This document shows positions 17,336-28,300 of a stretch of DNA of 64,000 bases, one piece after another. Source of the stretch: Craspedostauros australis (taxonomy: Eukaryota > Bacillariophyta > Bacillariophyceae > Mastogloiales > Achnanthaceae). Numbering within the stretch: the first letter of the stretch is position 1; the number at the start of each line of letters is the position of its first letter. A program made the translations under genes and the position numbers. Below the pieces are notes generated by a model. It made no database searches, was not told the origin of the DNA, and saw only the letters and a list, made by a program, of their open reading frames with translations. Where the stretch lies: NCBI GenBank assembly GCA_026770025.1, contig JAMXDE010000030.1:530001-594000 (forward strand), given 5' to 3'.

Positions 17336-20300
17336 TTATCTTGACCCATCAGTCAGCACCGACAAGTCGTCATCAACACGACTGTCGTCTCCGCCTTCGT
17401 CGGATGTACTCTTGGCCTTGCTGGGATCGCTGGAGATGCGCGATCCGCCCCCCTCTCCTTCCATCTTGTGTTGCTTGGAAGAGCCTTGCCTCCACTTTGC
17501 GTCACTATTTCCGCCTTCAGAGACGGTGTTTGCTATCTGTGATGCGCCACTTGGCCCGATGGAATTGGCAGTGAAGCCGATCTTCTTGGGCATGATCATG
17601 TCGACGATCCTCCCGTCGGCATCGCCGCCAGTATCGCGAACCGCCAGATACTTCGACCGTCGCTCCTGGATCTCCTTTACCTTGACACCACAGTTCCATT
17701 CATCATAGAACTCCACAGCCCGTGTCATGTAATCGCAAGCCGATTCGCGAAGCGTCGCCCGCAGAGCGTGAGTGTCTTCACTTCCGCTGTGCTTTGAAAC
17801 CGTTTTCATTACTCGGATGAAATATTCAGCGGCTTGTTCGCATGCGATGGCGCAGTAATGTGTGAGAAGAGACTTTTCGGCCACAGCGATGGCAACCTCG
17901 TATGCTTCTTCTGTTCGACGGACATTGGCAATGTTTGCCTTGATTGACTTCAGAGAGAGCTGTTCGGCCTTCAGCAACTGCAGCAGACTCGTCGTGTTGC
18001 GACCCTTGTTGGTGACGAGATCTCGGGAGAGGTCGATCTGTCGCTTCAATTCCTTCTTGTATTTTGCCTTGCCTGTGGCCCGATACAGTGCAGCCGCCGA
18101 GAGACCCTTCACAAGCATGACGGTCGTGTCAAAGTAGTAGGTTTTGGCATTTGCTGACAACCCATCATATAGCTTGGTCATGTGCTGGGCGAGCTCGTAT
18201 CGTCGAAATAGAGCCGCCAGCAATGGGAGGCCGGAGTAGGTTGCCACCAATCGGTGTACTACTTTGGGATTCTCCTTGGTCTCCGTTTGATCGTGATCCA
18301 TATTGCGTTCGATGGCCTCCCAATCGATGGGATCAATGCCAACCAAGCACTTGGCCATCATCAGCAATGAAAGTGTCACACCGTTGCAGAAGGTCACGGT
18401 GTAGACCTTGAACTGTCGGAGCGCATCCTTGAGCGCGTCAACCAACGGCCGCAGCTTGTATCCGAAATACAACGCCAGGGTGTTGCGGCTTTGCAAATTT
18501 GTCAGCGCCATGTCGAAAGTACCGGCTTCCATGCCGTACGAATAACCTGTGTCCAAGATTCTGATGCACTTGGAGAACGGCTCGTTGTATGGATAAAGCC
18601 AAGCGCCCGTCAGACAATGAACTGCGGAGGTCTGCTGCGTTCCTCTGACGCGCTTCAGCAACATGTGGGAAATCTCCGCGCACCGCACGATGGCTGCGTG
18701 ACCTTGATTCGAGACGTTGAAGAATAGGCCCAACACGGCAAATGCCGTGGCAGAGTCTTCGTCGATGCCGTATCGAATCGTCATGCGGACATGCTTCAGC
18801 ACGTGCACCACCCATGGTATCCAATCACCGCAAGTGAAGGAACGGTAGGCCGCTTCGCAGACCACCTTCGTCGCCATCGTTTTGCGATATTCCGTCTGGA
18901 TGGGCAGGTTCACGATGTCCTCATCCGTGTGGTTCTTCAAGAATGACTTGATGTGCATGAGGTCTTTCATCGCATGCAAGAGGTAGAACCTCTTGGGACA
19001 CTCGCCCAGAAGCTTCGCGACTGATGTGATCATGGACAGAGATTCTGCGCTCTTGTTCTCTCGTCCCAATGCGACTGCCATGGTGATGTATGTCGCAAGC
19101 TTGTCATCGAGCGTCTGCGCTTTGTCGAGGATCTTGTTGCCAATAGAATGGCCGACCTCAAAGTTTCCCAACGAAAGCTCCACCTCCGACCGGCATTGGA
19201 ACAGCGCGAGGCAGGTCTCGTAGTATTCTGACCACGGGTCGCGCACGTACTGCAGCGCATCCGCCGCCTTCTGGAGATACGTGGACGCGGATGTCCGAGC
19301 AACCATCCGCAGTGCCTTTTGTCCGACTTCAAGATTGAAGGAGACGAGGAAGAGATGGTCCTTGGTGGGGACGCTGTTGAGATGGTCAGCCGCGATGAAG
19401 AGCAGGCTATCGACGTCCCTGATGAGGTGCTGCTGCTGCAGATTTTGCTGCTCTTGATCTTCGTTTGGTGCTGATGTTGCCTTGGATGCTCGATACAAAT
19501 CCAAGAGACGATGCCCGATCTGCAACCGAAGCTTGTCGCGGACCTCACCGCCTGGAACCAATCCATACGCTGCCTGTTGCACTCGATCATGAGCAAAGTG
19601 GTACCGACTCTCGCCGATTGAGTTGGTGACGAGGCCCTCCAGAACAGCTTTGTCCAACAGCGCGCACAATCGGCCGATTGTCCATGGCACTGATTCTGCC
19701 GATGCCGATAGCGGTGTTGGTGCTGTCTGTGTGAGCGTGCTCTCGTTATCATGCGAGCACACCGCGTCAATTCCTGGTTGTTCATCCACATGCTGCAACA
19801 CCATCTGCAGGACATGCACGTCGAATGTCGACCGGATGTAGGCGGCGACAGACAGAACGTGCTGCAGATCCTGTGGCAGGCTCCTGAGCTGCATCTCGAT
19901 GATGGCCACGATGTTGTCACCGATGGGGAGCTCGTCGTTGCCGCCATTCGTGGATTGGCTGAGATCCCATTCCCATCGACCCAAAGTGCTGTTGTGGACG
20001 ATGATGTGGCTCCTCTTGAGCTCTTCCACGGCCTGGAGCGTGAAATAGACGTTGCCGTGCGTCTTTTGGTGGATCTTGGATGCGAGGATCTTGAGATCGT
20101 CGTCATCGCCGGAGCGACGGAGGAGATGGGAGATCCATTGGGTACACTCCGGCAACGCCAAGGGACCGAGCGTGACCTGCTCAAGGAGTCGATCACTGCT
20201 GTCGTGGTTTCCATTTTGGCGATCGGCGTTGGCGCTGGTACTCCTGGTGTTCTGATTCACCAATCGGTCCAGGAATGATCTCTGCAGGGGCGCCTCTGGT

Positions 20301-21511
20301 GACAACTCCACTGCATGGTGATTGTGGGGATCAATCTCCTGCCGAATGGCTCCCAGCAGCATGAAGTTGTGCAGATCGGTATCGGCCAGCAACGATGCCA
20401 GAAGCTCCAGCCCGGCAGCCGATGACCATTGCAGATCGTCAAGGAAGAGGAAGACGGGGCGCTGCGGAGTGGAGATGGCCTTCACGAATTGGATGAAGAT
20501 GTAGCAGAGGCGATTCCACGCGCTCTGCGAGCTCTTTGTGGCTGCATTCTTCTGCTGGCTGCTGTCGTCAAGTCCGGCGTCCAGCATGCTGTCCGACACG
20601 GAATGGCCAAGCACGCTGTTGGTGGATGCAGATGCGTTGTCCATGGCCGCATCTGCGGACCTTGGAGCGGAGTTGTTGCTGGCATCGTTGGTTGTGACGC
20701 TGGAAGACGATCCAGCAGAGTTGGAGAATAGGATGGACAGCGATGGAACCACTGCGATCAAAGCGCACATGGCAGAATAGCTCTGTTGAACTGAATTGGT
20801 CTGCGGTGGACTGGTGGATTCGCCATGGTCGGCATCGCTCCGATTGGGTTCGTTCGTGTGCGCATCTGCACCTGCATCCACAGAGAACGCTTTTCCCATT
20901 GCTTCCTGGATCCGGCGCAGCTCTTCGGAAGACCCTTGCTTGAGCTGCGTGGCGAAGTCGTCCAGCGCTTGAATGATGGCGGAGAACGGATCGTTGCTCC
21001 CGGTGTACTCATCGTACTTGCCACGCAGCACATAGCGGCAGTTGCAGGGACGCTGCGTGCTTCCTGCGTTGGGCTCATGGCCGCCTTCGCACGAGCAACC
21101 TGCTTGGATCAAGAATTGTTCGATCAGCTGCGACTTTCCAGTTCCGCTCGTTCCCCAAACCAGAGCGGCTGGGATGATGGGCTGACCATCGTTGATGTGT
21201 CGCCAGATGTCGCGGAGATGTTGCACTTCCTTCTGTCTTCCGAAGAAGGAGGCGCCGTCGTTGGGTGCAGTCGCTTCCGCAGATGATACGGGCGCCGCCT
21301 TCGATGCTGATGTCGAGACAGCATGTCTGCTCTCTGCCGTTGCGTTGGGTTGGAGTGACTCGATTGCTGGACCGCTCTCCAGTGCGTGTTCATCGGCGAA
21401 GACGGATCCAGTGCAGGCAGATGTGACAGAAGCGGTGGAGTTGTTTGCCTTGCTCGTGCTGACGGCTTTGCCGATTGATGCCATGGTGGATGCGCTTGCA
21501 CCAGTGTGCAT
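17336..21511 (-). CDS. Large STAND/AAA_16-type ATPase
   Basis: A 1391-residue protein starting MHTGASASTMAS. After a Ser/Ala-rich head, residues about 88-130 read FFGRQKEVQHLRDIW and then Walker A GTSGTGKS (120-127). Walker B is VFLFLDDLQWSS near residue 355. The GRxxE opening and LDDLQW signature match the AAA_16/ORC-like STAND ATPases found in diatom signalling proteins and in bacterial regulators. The rest is alpha-helical, TPR-like sequence (about 550-1330), and the tail is Ser/Asp-rich (DDDLSVLTDGS). In related proteins a kinase or nucleotide cyclase is often attached; none is present here. A Ser/Asn-rich insert lies between the Walker motifs. Likely a signalling scaffold or switch. Confidence 0.85.
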   Translation of the reverse strand: MHTGASASTMASIGKAVSTSKANNSTASVTSACTGSVFADEHALESGPAIESLQPNATAESRHAVSTSASKAAPVSSAEATAPNDGASFFGRQKEVQHLRDIWRHINDGQPIIPAALVWGTSGTGKSQLIEQFLIQAGCSCEGGHEPNAGSTQRPCNCRYVLRGKYDEYTGSNDPFSAIIQALDDFATQLKQGSSEELRRIQEAMGKAFSVDAGADAHTNEPNRSDADHGESTSPPQTNSVQQSYSAMCALIAVVPSLSILFSNSAGSSSSVTTNDASNNSAPRSADAAMDNASASTNSVLGHSVSDSMLDAGLDDSSQQKNAATKSSQSAWNRLCYIFIQFVKAISTPQRPVFLFLDDLQWSSAAGLELLASLLADTDLHNFMLLGAIRQEIDPHNHHAVELSPEAPLQRSFLDRLVNQNTRSTSANADRQNGNHDSSDRLLEQVTLGPLALPECTQWISHLLRRSGDDDDLKILASKIHQKTHGNVYFTLQAVEELKRSHIIVHNSTLGRWEWDLSQSTNGGNDELPIGDNIVAIIEMQLRSLPQDLQHVLSVAAYIRSTFDVHVLQMVLQHVDEQPGIDAVCSHDNESTLTQTAPTPLSASAESVPWTIGRLCALLDKAVLEGLVTNSIGESRYHFAHDRVQQAAYGLVPGGEVRDKLRLQIGHRLLDLYRASKATSAPNEDQEQQNLQQQHLIRDVDSLLFIAADHLNSVPTKDHLFLVSFNLEVGQKALRMVARTSASTYLQKAADALQYVRDPWSEYYETCLALFQCRSEVELSLGNFEVGHSIGNKILDKAQTLDDKLATYITMAVALGRENKSAESLSMITSVAKLLGECPKRFYLLHAMKDLMHIKSFLKNHTDEDIVNLPIQTEYRKTMATKVVCEAAYRSFTCGDWIPWVVHVLKHVRMTIRYGIDEDSATAFAVLGLFFNVSNQGHAAIVRCAEISHMLLKRVRGTQQTSAVHCLTGAWLYPYNEPFSKCIRILDTGYSYGMEAGTFDMALTNLQSRNTLALYFGYKLRPLVDALKDALRQFKVYTVTFCNGVTLSLLMMAKCLVGIDPIDWEAIERNMDHDQTETKENPKVVHRLVATYSGLPLLAALFRRYELAQHMTKLYDGLSANAKTYYFDTTVMLVKGLSAAALYRATGKAKYKKELKRQIDLSRDLVTNKGRNTTSLLQLLKAEQLSLKSIKANIANVRRTEEAYEVAIAVAEKSLLTHYCAIACEQAAEYFIRVMKTVSKHSGSEDTHALRATLRESACDYMTRAVEFYDEWNCGVKVKEIQERRSKYLAVRDTGGDADGRIVDMIMPKKIGFTANSIGPSGASQIANTVSEGGNSDAKWRQGSSKQHKMEGEGGGSRISSDPSKAKSTSDEGGDDSRVDDDLSVLTDGSR

Positions 21512-22847
21512 TGGTGGTGTGCGAGTGTGTGGATGGCGTCAAGTATTGTGGCGTCGAGTGATGGTGCTATCCTTGTGTCGGAGATGAGCACAGATGTATG
21601 GTACTCCGATGTGCTATTGCGAGCGGTTCTATGGCAACGCTGGTGTCGGTGTCGGTGTCGAGGTCGATGTCGGTGTCGGTGTCGGTGTCGATGGCGATGT
21701 TGTGCACGGAGACCGCTCCAAGAACGAACGCCAAAGGGCTGGTGGCGTGAGAAATGGAAGTTGGTGATCACAATGCCCCTCGTAGTCGCCGGTTGCCCAA
21801 TGTCGGCAGCACAACCAGCAACTTCAATGTGCCGTCAGGTGGCACTCACAAGCCGAAGACGCCAAAACCGGAACATTCGTCTCTGTGAGGCGTTATCATC
21901 GTAAAGCGACCACGGATTGGTGTGTGGGTGTGGTTGGCCGGTGGGCGCCAACACCCTTCGGGCGCCGAAAAGGAGCAGGTGCTTGATCGGAGCAAAAGCA
22001 ATGGGATAAATGGGCCCTGCGACGACCCATGGCGCGAGCACAATTAGGCATCACTCTTCATCATGGAGCACCCCAACAGGTCATGAATGACCTGCAGCCG
22101 TTGTTCCCTTCGCCTCGAACAGGATAATTGATCCAAACAAGTGTCAAACAACGGTCGTGAAATCACTTTCAGCAACCAATTGGTCCCCACATTTAATCAT
22201 CGGTGCCTAAACAGGTTCCTTCAAAGAAAATGTTGAGAATTTGAAGGGGTTCCACAGTGCAAATGATATTCCCCAAGATTGTTTGCGTTCGTGAAGGAGA
22301 GTAGTTTCTCCGAAGAGAGAGGCAGAACCACCGCATCAAGAATCATCAAGGAACACTTCAAGATTGCGCCACCACGATCACCCATGCATCGAATAGCCCG
22401 TGCACGGGAGCAAGGAGCGTAGGAGCAGGTTGTAGCTGACACAGACGAATCCAACGAATCCTAACCAATCTCTGAGCCCGCTTCGTCCTTCCTCCATCGT
22501 CGATTTGTTGAATTTGCACATTGGAACCGCCAACCGCAGCGTCATCGCGGCACATACCCGATCACCTATCACCAACTGGAGCAGCATATAGTATCTCGTT
22601 CGTTTGGAATGGAGTAGAGCATGGGCATTCCTCGGCGATGATCCCCCACCTCCAACTCTGCAAGCTCTGTGGTATGTGATGGTTTGGATGATCACTTGTG
22701 GAGTAGGTAGTACTACATGGCAGATCAGACGACGGGTACGGTAGGAACCAGGGGATTGATCAGATCTTCGCAGGTGGTATCAAATGGCCTGCTATACTTA
22801 CCAGTAGTTTGTACGTTGTACGAGTAATACATACTATCAGGCCTTTC
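21512..22847. other. Gene-poor region 5' of the STAND ATPase
   Basis: About 1.3 kb. It contains a GGTGTC hexamer repeat at about 21640-21692 in the ATPase upstream region. No supported gene. Base composition becomes AT-richer towards 22.8 kb. Confidence 0.45.
21640..21692. repeat. GGTGTC hexanucleotide repeat
   Basis: Roughly nine imperfect copies of GGTGTC/GGTCGA, about 130 bp upstream of the STAND ATPase start codon. It is outside the coding sequence. Confidence 0.7.
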
Positions 22848-24389
22848 TACCTTCCACCTCACTCACTCGGCAAAGCAATAGCACTAGTTGTAGAGTTTTT
22901 TGCCCTCCAACGTGGGATTAGTCGTGTTGCGTAGCCCAGTCTAGAGCAAAATTACAATCCATCCCAATAAACGCTTATGATGCTATATCGCAACACCACA
23001 TCATTCATAATTAAAAATAAGTGTACCATGTGAACAAATAACTTGCGATGTATAGGAATATTGAACTTAAATTTAAATTGACTTCAAATTTAACATCATT
23101 TTTGTTGTCAACGTGGGATTGTGTGTGGCGCAAAATTCTGGATGGGACCATGGTGCCATCACTTTGCCATCCAAGATGATGCCCATAACCGTCTCGTTTC
23201 GACCACCTGCGCATCTCATTGTCTCCATATACCCCATATGTATCCATCCCTGCCAAGCATGCACCGTCAGATCTCCCTTCAACACACATTGGCAGCCCAT
23301 ACCTGAAATCCAACATTTTTGAAAATGAAGGACAGTCCGAAGGCAGCTGCTTCATCCGATCATATCTCCCGCTCACAACCATATCTGTTCCCCCCACACA
23401 GCCTCCCTCGATACCCGATGAACTGAGTACACGCTGATGCATTCCACAACGCCTCAAGATGGATCTCCAGTTTTTTATCCATCCCGACGCTGATGCCATC
23501 GTCAGTTTTTCTTTGTATCGAAAAAATGCGACTGCAGCATTTGGTTGGTTCCAACCTCTTCCACTCAATGTAATCGATCCCCACTTCTCCAACCCCATTC
23601 CTGACTTGATAATGAACACATCTTGTATGGGTGGGTTGGCGATGTGGCGGATGTTCACGTGCGCCACCACACCAGCAAAGCCACGTGATGGGTGCTTTGT
23701 CACCACCCCAAAAACTCTTGCACTCCACTTGTTCCCCTCCATCGACACCCTCCAGGCGTTCTTTCAGCCTCAAACTTCGTAGGACCCTTCATCTTGATCC
23801 CCTTGATGCATCTTGCCCATCCATGGTTGTTTAAATGGCTTGTATCGTCCACACACAGCCCGTACCCAACATGCATTTTTGACGCATTTTTGCACGTTTC
23901 GCTCTTTTCACTATCGCTGATTCAAATGAACCGCTCTGATAGCTCCCTCTTGCCCATCCACCAAGATTTATATGGCGTTTCCGTTGATGTGCTTGGATCT
24001 GGCATTGGACTGGTGGTTGATGCAGTGCCGTCCATGACTTTTGGCGGTTCTCACAGAGTGTTGTTTTGTTTCCCCATTGTCATGTTGTTGTGTTTCTTTT
24101 CTTGGTGACGGTCTTTTCTTGCTGTTGGGGTGTGGGAAATCGCAACAGAATTCCAACGAATGCCTCCAAACCTTCGCCAAGAATCCTGAGTCTGGTGAGT
24201 CCACTGTAATTTTCCGTGAAACAAACAACCAGTGACGTCACTAAACACGAGCTGGTTTGTGAAACTGCGGTTTTGGTATCATTACCGATACTCCCGGGAT
24301 CATCCAAACACGAGTCGATCTGACAAGGAACACGGCAAAAACTCTACAACTAGTGCTATCGGTTTGCCGAGTGAGTGAGGTGGAAGGTA
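22848..24389. mobile_element. 1.5-kb element bounded by ~57-bp terminal inverted repeats
   Basis: The left arm at 22848-22904 and the right arm at 24334-24389, read on the other strand, match over about 57 bases with only two short differences and one missing T in a T-run. Both start TACCTTCCACCTCACTCACT. Such near-identical arms 1.5 kb apart indicate a DNA transposon or MITE. No target-site duplication is evident outside the arms. The interior is AT-rich and has one long minus-strand frame (23011-23742). No transposase motif was seen, so it is probably non-autonomous, or a class I do not recognise. Confidence 0.6.
23011..23742 (-). CDS. Hypothetical ORF inside the inverted-repeat element
   Basis: A 243-residue frame from the ATG at 23742 (MEGNKWSARVFGVVTKHPSR). 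It is the longest open frame in an otherwise gene-poor, AT-richer stretch and is free of low-complexity sequence. It ends in a hydrophobic tail (FLYIASYLFTWYTYF). I recognise no domain and see no DDE signature. It may be the element's own gene, a captured fragment, or a chance frame. Confidence 0.3.
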   Translation of the reverse strand: MEGNKWSARVFGVVTKHPSRGFAGVVAHVNIRHIANPPIQDVFIIKSGMGLEKWGSITLSGRGWNQPNAAVAFFRYKEKLTMASASGWIKNWRSILRRCGMHQRVLSSSGIEGGCVGGTDMVVSGRYDRMKQLPSDCPSFSKMLDFRYGLPMCVEGRSDGACLAGMDTYGVYGDNEMRRWSKRDGYGHHLGWQSDGTMVPSRILRHTQSHVDNKNDVKFEVNLNLSSIFLYIASYLFTWYTYF

Positions 24390-25383
24390 TTGTTGGTTCA
24401 TCCACGATTGGAGCAGCAACAGATACCACAAAGCAAGATCATAACGGACGTCCGGTATCCGTCGAGGGATCAGTCGTCACAAGAATGCCATTCTCGAGAA
24501 CTGGACGAGACGAACGGAAGCGGAACATGGGATCCTCACTCCACCCTCCTCCGCTCTCCCACCATGCTCAACATGTTGTCACTCACAAAAGCAGCTGCGA
24601 TCGGCCTCAAGCTGAGGATGTCGCCCAGCGCGTGACCATTTTGGTGAGAACAGAACACAAACGGTGACGTTCGCGAAAGAGTGCTCGGAATCGTGGTTTG
24701 CGCAGTCATTGATAAACTTCATGTCGCCAACACAGGTGATTATAGAACTTGCTCGGTATCAACCGGACATGGCAGAGTTAGGAAGAGGACGGATCGGCCC
24801 AACACTCCGACTACAGATGACCCACATCAGATAGACGCTCATACAACATCGCAACTTGACATCGAATACAATGTTCCGTTTATTATGTATGATATAATAT
24901 GTATATCTGCAGACCAATTGATGTATCAATTGGTCTTGTCAACAAGAAGAGAGAGACCCAACGAGGTGGCGACTTCACGATCGTCACCGTTTCAGGTGAT
25001 CATGATCTGTGGTTGAAATCGAAAATGCCTCCCGATCTTTCCGCTCACCCGCATCGAACAAGGAGATAGAGAGAGGCACTCGCCACAATGGGTTCAACTT
25101 CATGCCGCGCCGATGGATTTGATCCACACACAAGTAGAGCGGAAGTGTTCATTTTTAGTGAATCGTCGCACTGCTCATCACACGCTGCCTCTTCATTTGA
25201 ACAAATAACTTCTCCGCTTCAGAAAGCCATCCTGTCAATCTCACAAAATCGATCGACCGCCACATTACAAATCATACCATTATCACTCGTCATCACTCAT
25301 TATCACTCATCATCGCCCAGCTTCCAACAACGACAGCAACGATAACAGCGATAACAGCGATAACAACGACAACGACAACGACA
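24390..25383. other. Upstream region of the secreted Cys-rich protein gene
   Basis: About 1 kb without a supported gene. Near the start codon there are TCATCACTCATTATCACT repeats (about 25275-25312) and then a CAACGACAACGACAA/AGCGATAAC run up to the ATG at 25384, probably promoter and leader. Confidence 0.45.
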
Positions 25384-28300
25384 ATGACAACAAATATGCG
25401 CATCACGAAGACAACTCTCGTGGCGTTTTTCGCCATCGCCAACATGGCAACGACCCATGCTGTGCTCCGCGGCAGCAAGAACCTCGTGGACCCAATGGAA
25501 GAGATCCATACCGTATTGGAGAAGACCCGCCTCCTCAAGCACGATGTCGATGGCGCGAAGACCAACAAGGGCAACAAGAGAAACAACGAGACATCAACAG
25601 CGAATCCGGCTGATCCAGAAACAACCGCGCCAACCGCGTTGCCTACTGGGTCGCCGACAGGGTTGATTTCGGAGATGCCCTCGATGACGCCTGTGGCTCA
25701 GCCAACCGCGTCGCCGACCTCCCAGCCCACTGTCCTACCAACTGCCAAACCATCAGCTGCCCCAGCGGTCTTTGATTCCACCATCTCCGTTGTCTGCAAG
25801 CCGGATGGCGCTACCGATCTCACAATGGAAGAGAGAAGTGCCAAAACCATCATCTGCAACTCTGCCAAGCCATCATGCCGCGCGGCCATCACTGCAGTCA
25901 AGGAATCCAAGCAGCTGCAGAACTTCTTCGGATGTGCAGGAGACCTCAGTGAAGGAGCTGCGCGCAAGCTCTTCAACAAGTACTCGTCAAACGACGTGCT
26001 CTTGGGCCAATTGTCCCTGATCGCTGTCGCCAACGCGATCCTTGTCACCGAGCGAGCAGATGCCATGAACACAGCATGCGCGGCCATCGCGGCGATGCAA
26101 TCGCCTCCCGTCGCCACCCCATGCTGCCAAGGATCCTCGGGATGCACCTCAGTCACCGGTTCCGCCTCCAACTCTCCTCCATTCATGACCGTCGCCATCA
26201 CGGCATGCACTGGCGACAGCGCATGCAAAGACATGGGCCCCAATCCCCTAATTCTCGGTTCCTCCTGCACTGGAGACAGCGCATGCGAGTTGATGAATGA
26301 GAACGAGATCAACCCGTCCATCACCGGAGTCACCTTCGTCGGCGAGATGGCCTGCACCACCCCTCAATCTTGTGAGGGAGTGGGGCGTCGTTCTCATGGT
26401 GATGTCACCATCCAGACCGGCGCATGTGTTGGATCAGACGCATGCAATGCAGCTGGCCGTCGTGTGGAGCAATCAGCACCATCATATCGCTTCCGCAGCC
26501 ACATCGACATTGGCCCGAATGCGTGCGTAGGCGTCAACGCATGCAAGGACGCCCATTCAACCGTCAACCATGGCACTGCTGGCAAGTATGCAGGCAGCCT
26601 GACCATTGGTACTGGTGGTTGCGCCGCCAATGGGTCATGCGAGAAGATGGGCTTCAATGACATGATGAGAACCGACCTCGTCGTCCCTCCTGGTGGATGT
26701 GGCAGCGTTGATAGCTGCAGAGGATGCATAACAAAGACAGAGTGCGACTCCGACGAGGTCTACATCATCAGCGATGTCGATGGAGCCTGTCCAAAGGGAG
26801 GCAACGATAGCAACATGAATCCCACTGGTGACAAGGTGGAGGAGTACTGCATTGGCAAGGACACCTTGCCCACAGACTCTCCGACCTTTTCTCCCACTCC
26901 TTTCCCCACACCTCTCACGTCAGCTCCCACATCAGCCCCAACAGCTCCGACAGCAGCTCCAACATCGGCTCCGACGTCAGATACTCTATCGCAAGCTCCG
27001 AGTGAGATGCCGTCAGATATCCCGAGCTCACTCCTGTCAAGCGCTCCATCGCAAGTGCCGTCTGAGGTGCCGTCCACACAACCTTCCGGGCAGCCCTCTG
27101 ACCTCCCGTCTGAGATGCCATCAGATATCCCAAGCTCACTCCCGTCCAGCAGTCCATCGCAAGTCCCGTCCGAGATATCGTCCGAACAGCCCTCCGACCT
27201 TCCATCCGAGAAGCCGTCGCAAGTCCCTTCTGAGGTGCCGTCCGTACAGCCCTCCCAACAGCCGTCCGCGCAACCTTCCGGACAGCCGTCTGAGCAGGCC
27301 TCTGAGCAGCCGTCTGCCATTCCGTCCGATTTACCGTCAGATATCCCAAGCTCTGTCCCAACTCTCGCCCTGGCATCTTTCACCGTTGGATGTCTCTCAA
27401 CACCGGGTGACGACACATCAACGTTCAATGCCATCATTGGTGACGTGTTGTGCAATGGTGTAACAGGCACATGCGCGGACTTCGTCTCCAACGTGGACGC
27501 TCTAGCTGATGAGGGGAAGCGTAAGATGATCAAGAGCATCTTTGGATGCAATGGTGAAGATCCTCCACAGCCCGTGGCGTTGGAGGTGGCGCAGGGACGC
27601 TTTAACAAGATCAAGAACGACGAAAGTGTGACCACAGCATTGTTGGCGACCGCACAGGAACCAGCAACAAAGCTCTTCACTGGTAGCGCGTCTGCGGTGA
27701 CGACTGCGTGCAATGGCTCATGCTGCAGTGGTGGTGATGCTTGCACCTTTCGCTCTGTTAATGGAGGTGTCATGACGGTGAGCTCAAGGTCGTGTATCGG
27801 AAATGATGCATGCAAAGAGACATATCCCAACGCAATCATACTTGATAGTTGCCACGAAGGCTCGTCTTGCTATGGTCTGGGCAATTTCTTTGGAGGCCGG
27901 CCAGCTGCTGGTGCCGAAGTCGGTTTCAGGGTGATCGGACCAAGAGCTTGCCTCGTAGCTCACAGTTGCTCCGCTCTTGGAATTAATGCCTTTGGCAATG
28001 TACGAGTGGAAGAAGGAGCATGTGATTCATCCCATTCATGCTTTCAAATTGCTGGCCGCGGCTTTCAAGGGTCTACAACCACGACACCGATCGTGACAAG
28101 TGTCTTCGTCGGAAAGAATGCGTGCAAGGGGACTTTCGCTTGTGAAAACTTGCACGGCTCGTCATTCACCAAATTTGCAGGAAGCGTGATCATCGAAGAC
28201 GGTGCCTGCTCGGGCGCAAACAAGTGCAATGGTCTTGGCGACAGTAGCAGCGCAACCAACGACATCATCATTAGAGCAGGAGTGTGCACAACAGCCGCCA

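Noticed and set aside
10172-25383. tRNA or other structured RNA genes in the gene-poor regions
   Set aside because: I looked for TTCGA-type T-loop motifs with matching stems and found no convincing set.
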